A DNA stretch of 64,000 nucleotides from RH-AL1 sp964244495. GTDB taxonomy: Bacteria > Pseudomonadota > Alphaproteobacteria > Rhizobiales > Beijerinckiaceae. Location of the stretch: positions 248,001-312,000 of the forward strand of contig CAXTIU010000002.1 in NCBI GenBank assembly GCA_964244495.1. Direction: 5' to 3'. Below, piece after piece: positions 57,241-64,000 of this stretch. The position numbers were made by a program, and so were the translations under genes. Numbering within the stretch: the stretch's first letter is position 1; each line of letters starts with the position of its first letter. The notes below the pieces were generated by a model. It had not been told where the DNA came from. It made no database searches and saw nothing but the letters and a program-made list of their open reading frames with translations.

Positions 57241-57552
57241 CTATTCCTTCGCCGGCACGTCCATATCGAGCAGCGACGAGGACAGGGTCTTGCCGTGCTG
57301 GTCGAGCGCGAGCGAGCGGGTGACCCCGCCGCCCAGCGCCGCCCGCAGGACGAAGTTGAGCGCGCCGAGGGCGGGCAGCTCGTAGCGGGTGACCTCGCCC
57401 CGCGCGACGCCGGCGAAATGCGCCCGCACGCGCTCGGCCGTCACGTGCTCGACGAGCCAGGCGTAGTCCTCCGGCCTGTGGGCGATGACCGAGATGTTGG
57501 ACACGTCGCCCTTGTCGCCGGTTCGGCCGTGGGCCAGCGCGCGCAGCTTCAC
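57241..57552 (-). CDS. AtuA-associated small domain protein
   Basis: A 103-residue protein matching the domain that is fused to, or follows, AtuA: LRALAHGRTGDKGDVSNISV at the start and YELPALGALNFVLRAALGGG in the middle. It starts at GTG 57552, overlapping the AtuA stop (GTGA). Probably a subunit of the AtuA complex. Its activity is unknown. Confidence 0.82.
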   Translation of the reverse strand: MKLRALAHGRTGDKGDVSNISVIAHRPEDYAWLVEHVTAERVRAHFAGVARGEVTRYELPALGALNFVLRAALGGGVTRSLALDQHGKTLSSSLLDMDVPAKE

Positions 57553-58895
57553 CGGGCCACCTCGAAGCTCACGCGGGGGGTCACGGCCTCGCGCGGCAGC
57601 AGCGTCGAGACGACCGCCACCATCTCCCGCGCCGCCTTCCACGCGCCGCCGCCGCCGGCGGGGCCGTTGGTGTAGAGCGTCTCGACCTCGTCGCCGACGC
57701 GGACCGCCTCGCGCATCGAGCTCGTGCGCCCGGCGACGCGGATGCGGACCTCGCCCGGCTCGCACCCAGCCGTCCCGACCTGCGGCCCGCGATGGACGGC
57801 GTCGAGGCCGATGATGTCGAAGCGCAGCTCGCTCGCCTCGACCCCGGTCAGCTTGAGGCGCTCGGCGACGATGTCGAGCGCCAGCCGCGCCCGGGCCAGC
57901 GCGCCGGCGCCGGCGTAGGACATCTGGCCCTCGCCGATGAAGCTGTCGCGGTAGCCGATCGAGACCTTCAGCGTGCCCGTGCGGGGGTGCCCGGTACCGC
58001 CGCTCACGGCGACGCGGTCCGGCCCGTCGGCGCGCAGCCGCACGTTGGAGAAGTCGGCGACGACGTCCGGCTGGATATAGCGCGCGGGATCGTGCACCTC
58101 GTAGAGGAGTTGCTCGGTGCAGGTCGCGCGCGTCACCGCGCCGCCGGACCCCGGCACCTTGGTGATGACCGCGTCGCCGTCCGCGTCGACCTCGGCGAGC
58201 GGGAAGCCGAGCCGGGCGAGGCCGGCGACGTCCTTGAAGCCGGGGTCGGCGAAGTAGCCGCCGGTGACCTGCCCGGCGCATTCCAGCAGGTGCCCGACGA
58301 GGGTGCCGCGCCCGAGGCGCTGCCAGTCGTCCATCGCCCAGCCGAACGCGTGGACCAGCGGCGCCAGGAACATCGCGGGATCGCCGACGCGCCCCGTGAC
58401 GACCACGTCGGCGCCCCCGGCCAGCGCCTCGACGATCGGTCCGGCGCCGAGGTAGGCGTTGGCGGCGATCATCCGGTCGGCGACGTCACCGACGCGGCCG
58501 TCCGTCTCGACGAGCGGCAGGTCGGCGTCGCGCACCGCTTCGGTCACGTCGTCGCCGATCACGGCGGCGACGCGCAGGCCGGCGAGGCCGAGGTCGCCGG
58601 CGATCCGCGCCACCTCCCGCGCGGCGGCGAGCGGGTTCGCCGCGCCCATGTTGGTGATGACGCGCACGCGGCGCGCCGCGCAGGCCGGCAGGACGGCGCG
58701 CATCCGATCGGCCAGCAGCGGGTCGTAACCGGCGGCCGGGTCCGCCCGGCGCCGCTGGTGGGCGAGCGCGATGGTGCGCTCGGCCAGGCACTCGAAGACG
58801 AGGTAATCGAGGGCGCCGCGCTCGGCGAGTTCGAGCGCCGGCTCGATGCGGTCGCCGGCGTAGCCGGCGCCGGCGCCGATCCGCACCGGCCTCAC
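57549..58895 (-). CDS. AtuA (DUF1446) family protein
   Basis: A 448-residue AtuA-family protein, named for acyclic terpene utilisation though the reaction is not established. It begins VRPVRIGAGAGYAGDRIEPA and includes YLVFECLAERTIALA and VVTGRVGDPAMFLAPLVH, which are family hallmarks. Starting at GTG 58895, it overlaps the transporter stop (GTGA). With the small domain gene downstream and a CitMHS transporter upstream, it probably handles a carboxylate brought in by that transporter rather than a terpene. Confidence 0.86.
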   Translation of the reverse strand: MRPVRIGAGAGYAGDRIEPALELAERGALDYLVFECLAERTIALAHQRRRADPAAGYDPLLADRMRAVLPACAARRVRVITNMGAANPLAAAREVARIAGDLGLAGLRVAAVIGDDVTEAVRDADLPLVETDGRVGDVADRMIAANAYLGAGPIVEALAGGADVVVTGRVGDPAMFLAPLVHAFGWAMDDWQRLGRGTLVGHLLECAGQVTGGYFADPGFKDVAGLARLGFPLAEVDADGDAVITKVPGSGGAVTRATCTEQLLYEVHDPARYIQPDVVADFSNVRLRADGPDRVAVSGGTGHPRTGTLKVSIGYRDSFIGEGQMSYAGAGALARARLALDIVAERLKLTGVEASELRFDIIGLDAVHRGPQVGTAGCEPGEVRIRVAGRTSSMREAVRVGDEVETLYTNGPAGGGGAWKAAREMVAVVSTLLPREAVTPRVSFEVAR

Positions 58896-60223
58896 AGCGG
58901 CAGAACCCCCATGGCGACGGCGGCCGCCGTCATCACCACGGACGCCCCGAGCAGGAAGGGGAAGGCGAAGCGCTGGTGCGCGCCGAGCTCGATGCCGCTC
59001 AGGCCGACGACCAGGAAGGTCGCCGGCGTCAGCGGGCTGATCGGGAAGCCCACCGTGTGCATCCCGAGCAACGCGCCCTGCGCCACCTGGATGGGCTGGC
59101 CGCCGAGCGACTTGGACACCTCCGCCACGAGCGGCAGCACGCCGAAGTAGAACGAGTCGGGGTCGAACAACACCGAGAGCGGCGTGCCGATCAGGCCCAG
59201 CACCACCGGGATCTGCTGCCCGGCACCGGTCGGCACGTGGGACACCGCCGCCGCGGCCATCGCCTTCAGCATGCCCGACCCGGTCATGATCCCGGTGAAG
59301 GCGCCGGCCGCGAGCAGGATGCTCGCCATCAGCAGCGCCGCCCTGGCGTGGGCGTCGATGCGGGCGCGCTGCTCCGCGACGTTGGGATAGTTGATGACGA
59401 GCGCCGCGACGGTGCCGAGCATGAACATGACCACGGGATCGACCCATCCGCCGATCATCACGCCCATGACGAACAAGGTCACGGCCAAGTTGACCCAGAA
59501 CAGGCGCGGGCGGCGCAGCCGAACCTCGTCCGCCGTCAGCTCCGCCACGCGCGGCGCGCTCACCGCCGGCGCCGCGCCGACCGCGTAGGCCCGGCGGCCG
59601 GTCACCGCGCCCAGGCCGAGCCGCGCCTCCTCCCGCTTGCCGAGCCACCAGCACGCGGCGAAGACGAACAGGAAGCCGATCGCCTGAACGCCGATCATCG
59701 GCACGAAGATCTGGGCGACCGGGATCTTCAACGCCGCCGAGGCGCGCAGCATCGGCCCGGTCCAGGGCAGGAAGTTCACGCCCGCCGCCATCGATGCGGC
59801 GCAGGCGAGGATGCGGCGATCCATGCCGAGCTGGTCGTAAACCGGGCGCATCGCGGGAATGGTGATGAGGAAGCAGACGGCGCCCGACCCGTCGAGGTGG
59901 ATGAGCAGCGCGAGCAGCGCCGTGCCCATCACGATGCGGGTCGGCCGCACCCCGACCACCCGCAGGATGCGGGCGATGATCGGGTCGAGGAGCCCCGCGT
60001 CGGTCATGATGCCGAAGAAAAGGATCGCGAAGACGAACATGCCGGCGACCGGCGCGATGGAGGCGATGCCGGCCGTGACGAGCTTGCTGGTCCCGAGGCC
60101 GAAACCGCCGAGCAGCGCGGCGGCGATCGGCACCACGATCAGCGCGACGAGCGGCGACAGCAGGTTGAGCATGATGACGGCGAGCAGGACCAGGACGGTC
60201 GCCGTGCCGAGGATTGCCAGCAT
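58892..60223 (-). CDS. CitMHS family citrate/carboxylate transporter
   Basis: A 443-residue transporter with about 11 to 12 helices. FVFAILFFGIMTDAGLLDPI and IHLDGSGAVCFLITIPAMRP are typical of CitMHS metal-citrate:proton symporters. It starts the three-gene operon with the two AtuA components, which gives a carboxylate-uptake-plus-processing module. The substrate could be citrate, a tricarboxylate analogue or another acid. Confidence 0.9.
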   Translation of the reverse strand: MLAILGTATVLVLLAVIMLNLLSPLVALIVVPIAAALLGGFGLGTSKLVTAGIASIAPVAGMFVFAILFFGIMTDAGLLDPIIARILRVVGVRPTRIVMGTALLALLIHLDGSGAVCFLITIPAMRPVYDQLGMDRRILACAASMAAGVNFLPWTGPMLRASAALKIPVAQIFVPMIGVQAIGFLFVFAACWWLGKREEARLGLGAVTGRRAYAVGAAPAVSAPRVAELTADEVRLRRPRLFWVNLAVTLFVMGVMIGGWVDPVVMFMLGTVAALVINYPNVAEQRARIDAHARAALLMASILLAAGAFTGIMTGSGMLKAMAAAAVSHVPTGAGQQIPVVLGLIGTPLSVLFDPDSFYFGVLPLVAEVSKSLGGQPIQVAQGALLGMHTVGFPISPLTPATFLVVGLSGIELGAHQRFAFPFLLGASVVMTAAAVAMGVLPL

Positions 60224-60332
60224 CGAGGTCTCCCGCCGCCCGGCTCGTCGCCGACGCCATCACCCTAGCCCGGCGAAGCGCCGGGGGGCAAAGACGCTTT
60301 GGTCATAGGCCGGCGAGCGGGTGGGCGCGGCG

Positions 60333-61187
60333 TCAGATCGCGGCGGCCAGGCGGTCGGCGATGTACAAGTCCCGCAGCCTGCCGGTGACCGGGCCGGGCT
60401 TGCCGTCGCCGACCCGCGCCCCGTCGATCCGCACCACCGGCAGCACGAAGCTCGTCGCCGAGGTGATGAAGCACTCGGCGGCGCCCTTCGCCTCCTCGGG
60501 CGTGAACGCGCGCTCCTGCGCCGGCAGGCCGGCGCGCCGCGCCAGCTCCAGCACGGAGGCGCGGGTGATGCCGGGCAGGAGCGCGTGGCTCAAGTCGCGG
60601 GTGACGACGACGCCGTCCACCGTCACGATGTGGGCGTTGGCCGAACTCGCCTCCGTGACGAACCCGTCCTCGACCATGAAGGCGTCGTCGGCGCCCCGCG
60701 CGCGGGCCTCGACCTTCATCAACGAGGAATGGAGCAGCTGCACGGTCTTGATGTCGCGCCGGCCCCAGCGCGCCTCCGGCACGGTGATGACGCTCATCCC
60801 CGTCTCCGCCTTGGCGTTGGCCACGATCGGCTTGGCCTGGGTGAGGACGACGAGGGTCGGGGCGAGGTCGTCGGCGAACAGGAAGTCCCGGTCTGCGCTG
60901 CCGCGCGACACCTGGAGGTAGACCAGGCCCTCGCGCAGGTGGTTCCGGTCCATGACCTCGCGATGGATGGCGAGCAGGCGCTCGTCCGAGACCGGCCGGG
61001 GGATGCGCAGCTCGGCGAGCGAACGCGCGAGCCGCGCGGCGTGGCCGGGATAGTCGATCAGGCGGCCGTCGATGACGGCGGTGACCTCGTAGACGGCGTC
61101 GGCGAACTGGAAGCCGCGATCGAACACGGACACCTTGGCCTCGCCTTCGGGGAGCCAGTGGCCGTCGACATAGACCGTGCGGGGCAT
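60333..61187 (-). CDS. dat: D-amino acid aminotransferase (class IV PLP transaminase)
   Basis: A 284-residue class IV transaminase close to D-alanine aminotransferase. The N-terminal YVDGHWLPEGEAKVSVFDRG, the PLP lysine at about residue 147 in RRDIKTVQLLHSS, and VTEASSANAHIVT all fit. It interconverts D-amino acids and 2-oxo acids in the cytoplasm. The gene is divergent from an N-carbamoyl-D-amino-acid hydrolase gene, whose product would be its substrate. No clear ribosome site precedes the ATG. Confidence 0.9.
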   Translation of the reverse strand: MPRTVYVDGHWLPEGEAKVSVFDRGFQFADAVYEVTAVIDGRLIDYPGHAARLARSLAELRIPRPVSDERLLAIHREVMDRNHLREGLVYLQVSRGSADRDFLFADDLAPTLVVLTQAKPIVANAKAETGMSVITVPEARWGRRDIKTVQLLHSSLMKVEARARGADDAFMVEDGFVTEASSANAHIVTVDGVVVTRDLSHALLPGITRASVLELARRAGLPAQERAFTPEEAKGAAECFITSATSFVLPVVRIDGARVGDGKPGPVTGRLRDLYIADRLAAAI

Positions 61188-61416
61188 CGTAGGGCTTTCA
61201 CGTCGGCCAGCGCCGGGAGGACGGTGGGCGCGGCGCATGGGATACCCAATCACCGGTCGCGTGGGAAGGGCCGTCTCGGGAGGGCGCGCACGCGCGTCGC
61301 TGGCCCTCGATTTGCAAACCCGCACCTGGCGATCCGCGCCACGGAGCCCGGCGATCCGGCGCCGTGGCAAGGGCGAGCGTCCGGACCGTTTCGCTCCCGT
61401 GATGAAAGGCAGTCCC

Positions 61417-62343
61417 ATGACCCGGATGATCCTCGGCGGCGCGCAGATGGGTGCGATCCAGAAGGCCGACAGCCGCGAGCGCGTCGTGGCCCGCATGATC
61501 GACCTGCTGAACGCCGCCGCCGCCAAGGGCGTCGGCATGCTGGTCTTCCCCGAGCTCGCCCTCACCACCTTCTTCCCGCGCTGGTACATGGCGGATCAGG
61601 CGGAGGTCGACGGCTGGTTCGAGACCGCCATGCCGAACGCCGCCACGGCGCCGCTGTTCGCCCGCGCCCGCGCGCTCGGGATCGCCATCACCTTCGGCTA
61701 CGCCGAGCTGACCCCGGAGGGACGGCACTTCAACACGTCCATCCTCACCGACCGCGCCGGCGGGATCGTCGGTCGCTACCGCAAGGTCCACCTGCCGGGC
61801 CACGACGAGTACGAGCCCACGTTCGCCTACCAGCATCTCGAGAAGCGCTACTTCGAGCCGGGCGACCTCGGCTTCCCCGTCTGGCGCAACGAAGGCATCG
61901 TGATGGGCATGGCGATCTGCAACGACCGCCGATGGCCGGAGGTCTACCGCTGCCTGGGGCTCCAGGGCGTCGAGCTCGTCACCATCGGCTACAACACCCC
62001 GAGCAGCAACGCGCAGACGAGCGGCGAGGGATTGGAGACGCGGCTGTACCATTCCGAACTGTCGCTCACCGCCGGCGCCTACCAGAACAGCACCTTCGTC
62101 GCCGGCATCGCCAAGGCCGGCGTGGAGGACGGCCATCCGCTGATGGGCGGCTCGGTCATCGTCGACCCGAACGGCTTCGTGGTGGCGCGCGCCGTGACCG
62201 AGGACGACGAGCTGATCGTCGCCGACTGCGACTTCGCCGCGTGCGCCTTCGGCAAGGCCACCATGTTCGACTTCGCCCGGCACCGCCGCGTCGAGCATTA
62301 CGGGCGCATCACCGCGCAGGTCGGCGCGACGCTCGAAGTGTAG
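61417..62343 (+). CDS. N-carbamoyl-D-amino-acid hydrolase (nitrilase superfamily)
   Basis: A 308-residue nitrilase-fold amidase of the D-carbamoylase type. The catalytic triad is Glu46 (VFPELALTTFFPRW), Lys123 (YRKVHLPGHDEYEP) and Cys168 (AICNDRRWPE). The segments FQHLEKRYFEPGDLGFPV-like (here YQHLEKRYFEPGDLGFPV) and GYNTP are characteristic. It releases D-amino acids, CO2 and ammonia from N-carbamoyl-D-amino acids in hydantoin or pyrimidine-like salvage. ATG 61417 is preferred over 61402 by homology and a GAAAGG box. No hydantoinase gene is in view. Confidence 0.9.
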   Translation: MTRMILGGAQMGAIQKADSRERVVARMIDLLNAAAAKGVGMLVFPELALTTFFPRWYMADQAEVDGWFETAMPNAATAPLFARARALGIAITFGYAELTPEGRHFNTSILTDRAGGIVGRYRKVHLPGHDEYEPTFAYQHLEKRYFEPGDLGFPVWRNEGIVMGMAICNDRRWPEVYRCLGLQGVELVTIGYNTPSSNAQTSGEGLETRLYHSELSLTAGAYQNSTFVAGIAKAGVEDGHPLMGGSVIVDPNGFVVARAVTEDDELIVADCDFAACAFGKATMFDFARHRRVEHYGRITAQVGATLEV

Positions 62344-62406
62344 CGGGCGCGTGGCGAGGCTGGAGCGAGCGACGCAACCGACGACATCTTGGATCCGGAG
62401 CCTGGA

Positions 62407-62820
62407 ATGAACACACGTCGCACCGTCTGGCAGTGTCTTCTCACCCTGCCCTTCCTGACGATCCTGGCGCGGCGGGCGAAGGCCCAGGCCGCGGACCCGC
62501 CGGCCGCCAAGCCCGGCCTGGAGATGCTGACGATCTTCCTGCGGCACGACGAGACCAAGACGGTCGAGGAGATCAACCAACACCTGAAGCGGACCGGGTG
62601 GTTCGACGCCTTCCCGCCGCAGGGCGTCGAGGTCGTGTCCTGGTACGTCCTGATGGGGGTCGGGCAGGTCGTGACGATCCGCTTCCCCGCCGAGCGACTG
62701 CGCGAGATCAACTATCTCGTCGAGAGCAAGGCCTGGGGCGGCTACCGCACGGAGTTCTATCCGACCTACGACTACAGGGCGCTCTACGCGCAGACGCAGG
62801 CGAAGATGAAGGAGCACTAA
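62407..62820 (+). CDS. small exported protein of unknown function
   Basis: A 137-residue protein with a signal sequence starting MNTRRTVWQCLLTLPFLT, which may be Tat- or Sec-dependent. Cleavage is expected near AKAQA. The mature part is mixed alpha/beta with LEMLTIFLRHDETKTVEEIN and FPAERLREINYLVESKAWGG. It starts 63 bases after the D-carbamoylase stop on the same strand. The family was not recognised. It may be a periplasmic accessory factor for the D-amino-acid genes or for dctA downstream. Confidence 0.65.
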   Translation: MNTRRTVWQCLLTLPFLTILARRAKAQAADPPAAKPGLEMLTIFLRHDETKTVEEINQHLKRTGWFDAFPPQGVEVVSWYVLMGVGQVVTIRFPAERLREINYLVESKAWGGYRTEFYPTYDYRALYAQTQAKMKEH

Positions 62821-62870
62821 GGCCGGCGAGCGCGGGTCGGTCGCGTCGGCCGGGTCGCGCGGTCGACGCG

Positions 62871-62886
62871 TGGCACGCCGCTTGCG
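62871..62886 (+). promoter_or_regulatory. sigma-54 (-24/-12) promoter of dctA
   Basis: TGGCACG, four bases, TTGCG with exact GG-N10-GC spacing, 110 bases before the dctA start. dctA is a classic DctD/sigma-54 target in rhizobia, so the call fits known biology. The same consensus appears at 16382-16397 and 19547-19562. Confidence 0.88.
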
Positions 62887-62995
62887 CCGCCCCTCCCATG
62901 ACGATCCCGTCGGCGCCGTCCGCCTCGCGGCGGCGCCGATGGATGATGGGCGACGTCGACGTTGGCCTGGACCGTCGTGAACGTGGAGACCCGCG

Positions 62996-64000
62996 ATGTC
63001 CGCCCAGACCATCGCCACGACGCCGCAAGCCCCCGCGTCCAAGCCGCTCTACACGTCCCTGTTCCTTCAGGTCGTGGTCGGGCTCGTGCTCGGCATCGTC
63101 ATCGGCATGGCGTCGCCCGCCTTCGCCCAGAGCCTGAAGGTGCTGAGCGACGCCTTCCTCAAGCTCATCACCATGATCGTCGCGCCGATCGTCTTCTGCG
63201 TCGTCGTCCACGGCATCGCCGGCACGGGCGACCTCAAGAAGGTGGGGCGCGTCGGCGTCAAGGCGCTCGTCTACTTCGAGGTCATGACCACGATCGCCCT
63301 GATCCTCGGCATCGTGCTGGCCTACCTGGTCGGTCCGGGCCACGGCATGAACATCAACACCGCGACCCTCGATGCCAAGGCCCTGTCGACCTACCAGGAC
63401 AACGCCCGCCACCTCCAGGGCGCCGGCATCGGGGCGTTCCTGCTCAACATCATCCCGACGACGTCGTTCGACGCGCTCGCCCGCAACGACGTGCTCCAGG
63501 TGCTGTTCTTCGCCATCATCTTCGGCATCGCGCTCGCCCTGGTGGGCGGCCCGCAAGGCAGGATGGTGACCGACGGCATCGGCGCGCTGGCCTCCGTGCT
63601 GTTCAAGGCCATGGGCCTGATCGTGCGCGTGGCGCCGCTCGGCGTGCTCGGCGCCGTCGCCTACACGGTCGGCAAGTACGGGGTGGGCTCGCTGGCGCAA
63701 CTCCTGTCGCTGGTGGCGCTGTACTACGTCGCCATCGTGATCTTCGTGGTCGGCATCCTCGGCGCGGTGATGGCGCTCGCCGGCGTCAACATCCTCAAGT
63801 TCCTGGTCTATCTCCGCGAGGAGCTGACGATCGTGCTCGGCACCGCCTCGTCCGACGCCGTGCTGCCGCAGATCATGCGCAAGCTGGAGTTCATGGGGGT
63901 GAAGCCCTCCGTCGTCGGCCTGGTCGTGCCCACCGGCTATTCCTTCAACCTCGACGCCTTCTCGATCTACCTGACGCTCGCCGTGGTGTTCATCGCTCAG
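62996..64000 (+). CDS. dctA: C4-dicarboxylate transporter DctA (partial, 3' end missing)
   Basis: The first 335 residues of a dicarboxylate/amino acid:cation symporter. YTSLFLQVVVGLVLGIVIGM opens the first helix. DAFLKLITMIVAPIVFCVVV, the HGMNIN segment and LVVPTGYSFNLDAFSIYLT (substrate and ion site) match DctA. The reading frame runs to the window edge, about 100 residues short of the normal 440. GGAGA lies seven bases before the ATG. It imports succinate, fumarate and malate. The sigma-54 promoter indicates induction by a DctB/DctD-type system encoded elsewhere. Confidence 0.95.
   Translation, partial: MSAQTIATTPQAPASKPLYTSLFLQVVVGLVLGIVIGMASPAFAQSLKVLSDAFLKLITMIVAPIVFCVVVHGIAGTGDLKKVGRVGVKALVYFEVMTTIALILGIVLAYLVGPGHGMNINTATLDAKALSTYQDNARHLQGAGIGAFLLNIIPTTSFDALARNDVLQVLFFAIIFGIALALVGGPQGRMVTDGIGALASVLFKAMGLIVRVAPLGVLGAVAYTVGKYGVGSLAQLLSLVALYYVAIVIFVVGILGAVMALAGVNILKFLVYLREELTIVLGTASSDAVLPQIMRKLEFMGVKPSVVGLVVPTGYSFNLDAFSIYLTLAVVFIAQ

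Overview
The window is a GC-rich chromosomal segment that looks alphaproteobacterial, most likely order Hyphomicrobiales (Rhizobiales) and possibly Methylobacteriaceae-like. This rests on base composition, tightly overlapping ATGA/GTGA gene junctions, an APS-type CysH beside CysDN, sigma-54 control of dctA, a small glycine-zipper exported protein, and many CoA-ester catabolic genes. The taxonomic call is an inference. Both edges cut genes: a C-terminal scrap at the left and dctA, without its 3' end, at the right.

Region 1 (0-24 kb) is a catabolic island. A plus-strand block encodes a cyclase-family hydrolase, an SDR, a 3-hydroxyacyl-CoA dehydrogenase, a wrecked atoE-type short-chain fatty acid transporter, a two-subunit CoA transferase, and a DUF35 plus thiolase-like pair. 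After a small AT-richer patch comes a minus-strand eight-gene operon (8.5-16.4 kb): CaiB-type CoA transferase, BadI/MenB-type ring-cleaving crotonase, acyl-CoA ligase, enoyl-CoA hydratase, SDR, acyl-CoA dehydrogenase and a split 3-hydroxyacyl-CoA dehydrogenase. The enzyme set parallels the aliAB-badKHI cyclohexanecarboxylate route. A sigma-54 activator (PAS, AAA+, Fis) is divergent from it. Well-matched -24/-12 promoters precede this operon and an orphan LivJ-type binding protein. A third operon (20-23.7 kb: quinone oxidoreductase, AMACR-like protein, fused PaaH) has a good -24 element but a poor -12 element.

Region 2 (24-36 kb) is mixed accessory DNA: small membrane proteins, a SrpA-like catalase-family protein, a LysR regulator, a fosmidomycin-resistance-type MFS transporter, a phosphonopyruvate hydrolase, an oligopeptide ABC transporter without a binding protein, and a large secreted beta-helix protein. 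The LysR, MFS and hydrolase genes may form a phosphonate module.

Region 3 (36-52 kb) is more core-like: obgE, a MotA/OmpA-type pair, leuC, tRNA-Thr(GGT), a carotenoid oxygenase, a haloacid dehalogenase, an outer-membrane MetA-type protein, and sulfur assimilation (TauE/SafE, cysD, cysN, convergent cysH). The CysN C-terminus is an APS-kinase domain without its P-loop, which fits the APS-type CysH.

Region 4 (52-64 kb) holds transport and small-molecule catabolism: an MHS-family MFS transporter and cupin, an amino-acid ABC transporter, a CitMHS transporter with a two-part AtuA module, a D-amino-acid transaminase divergent from an N-carbamoyl-D-amino-acid hydrolase, a small exported protein, and dctA behind a third consensus sigma-54 promoter. 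Two dispersed copies of a TGACGCA-triplet element with a TAAGGTA palindrome, and several 15-16 bp tandem duplications, are the main unexplained DNA structures.
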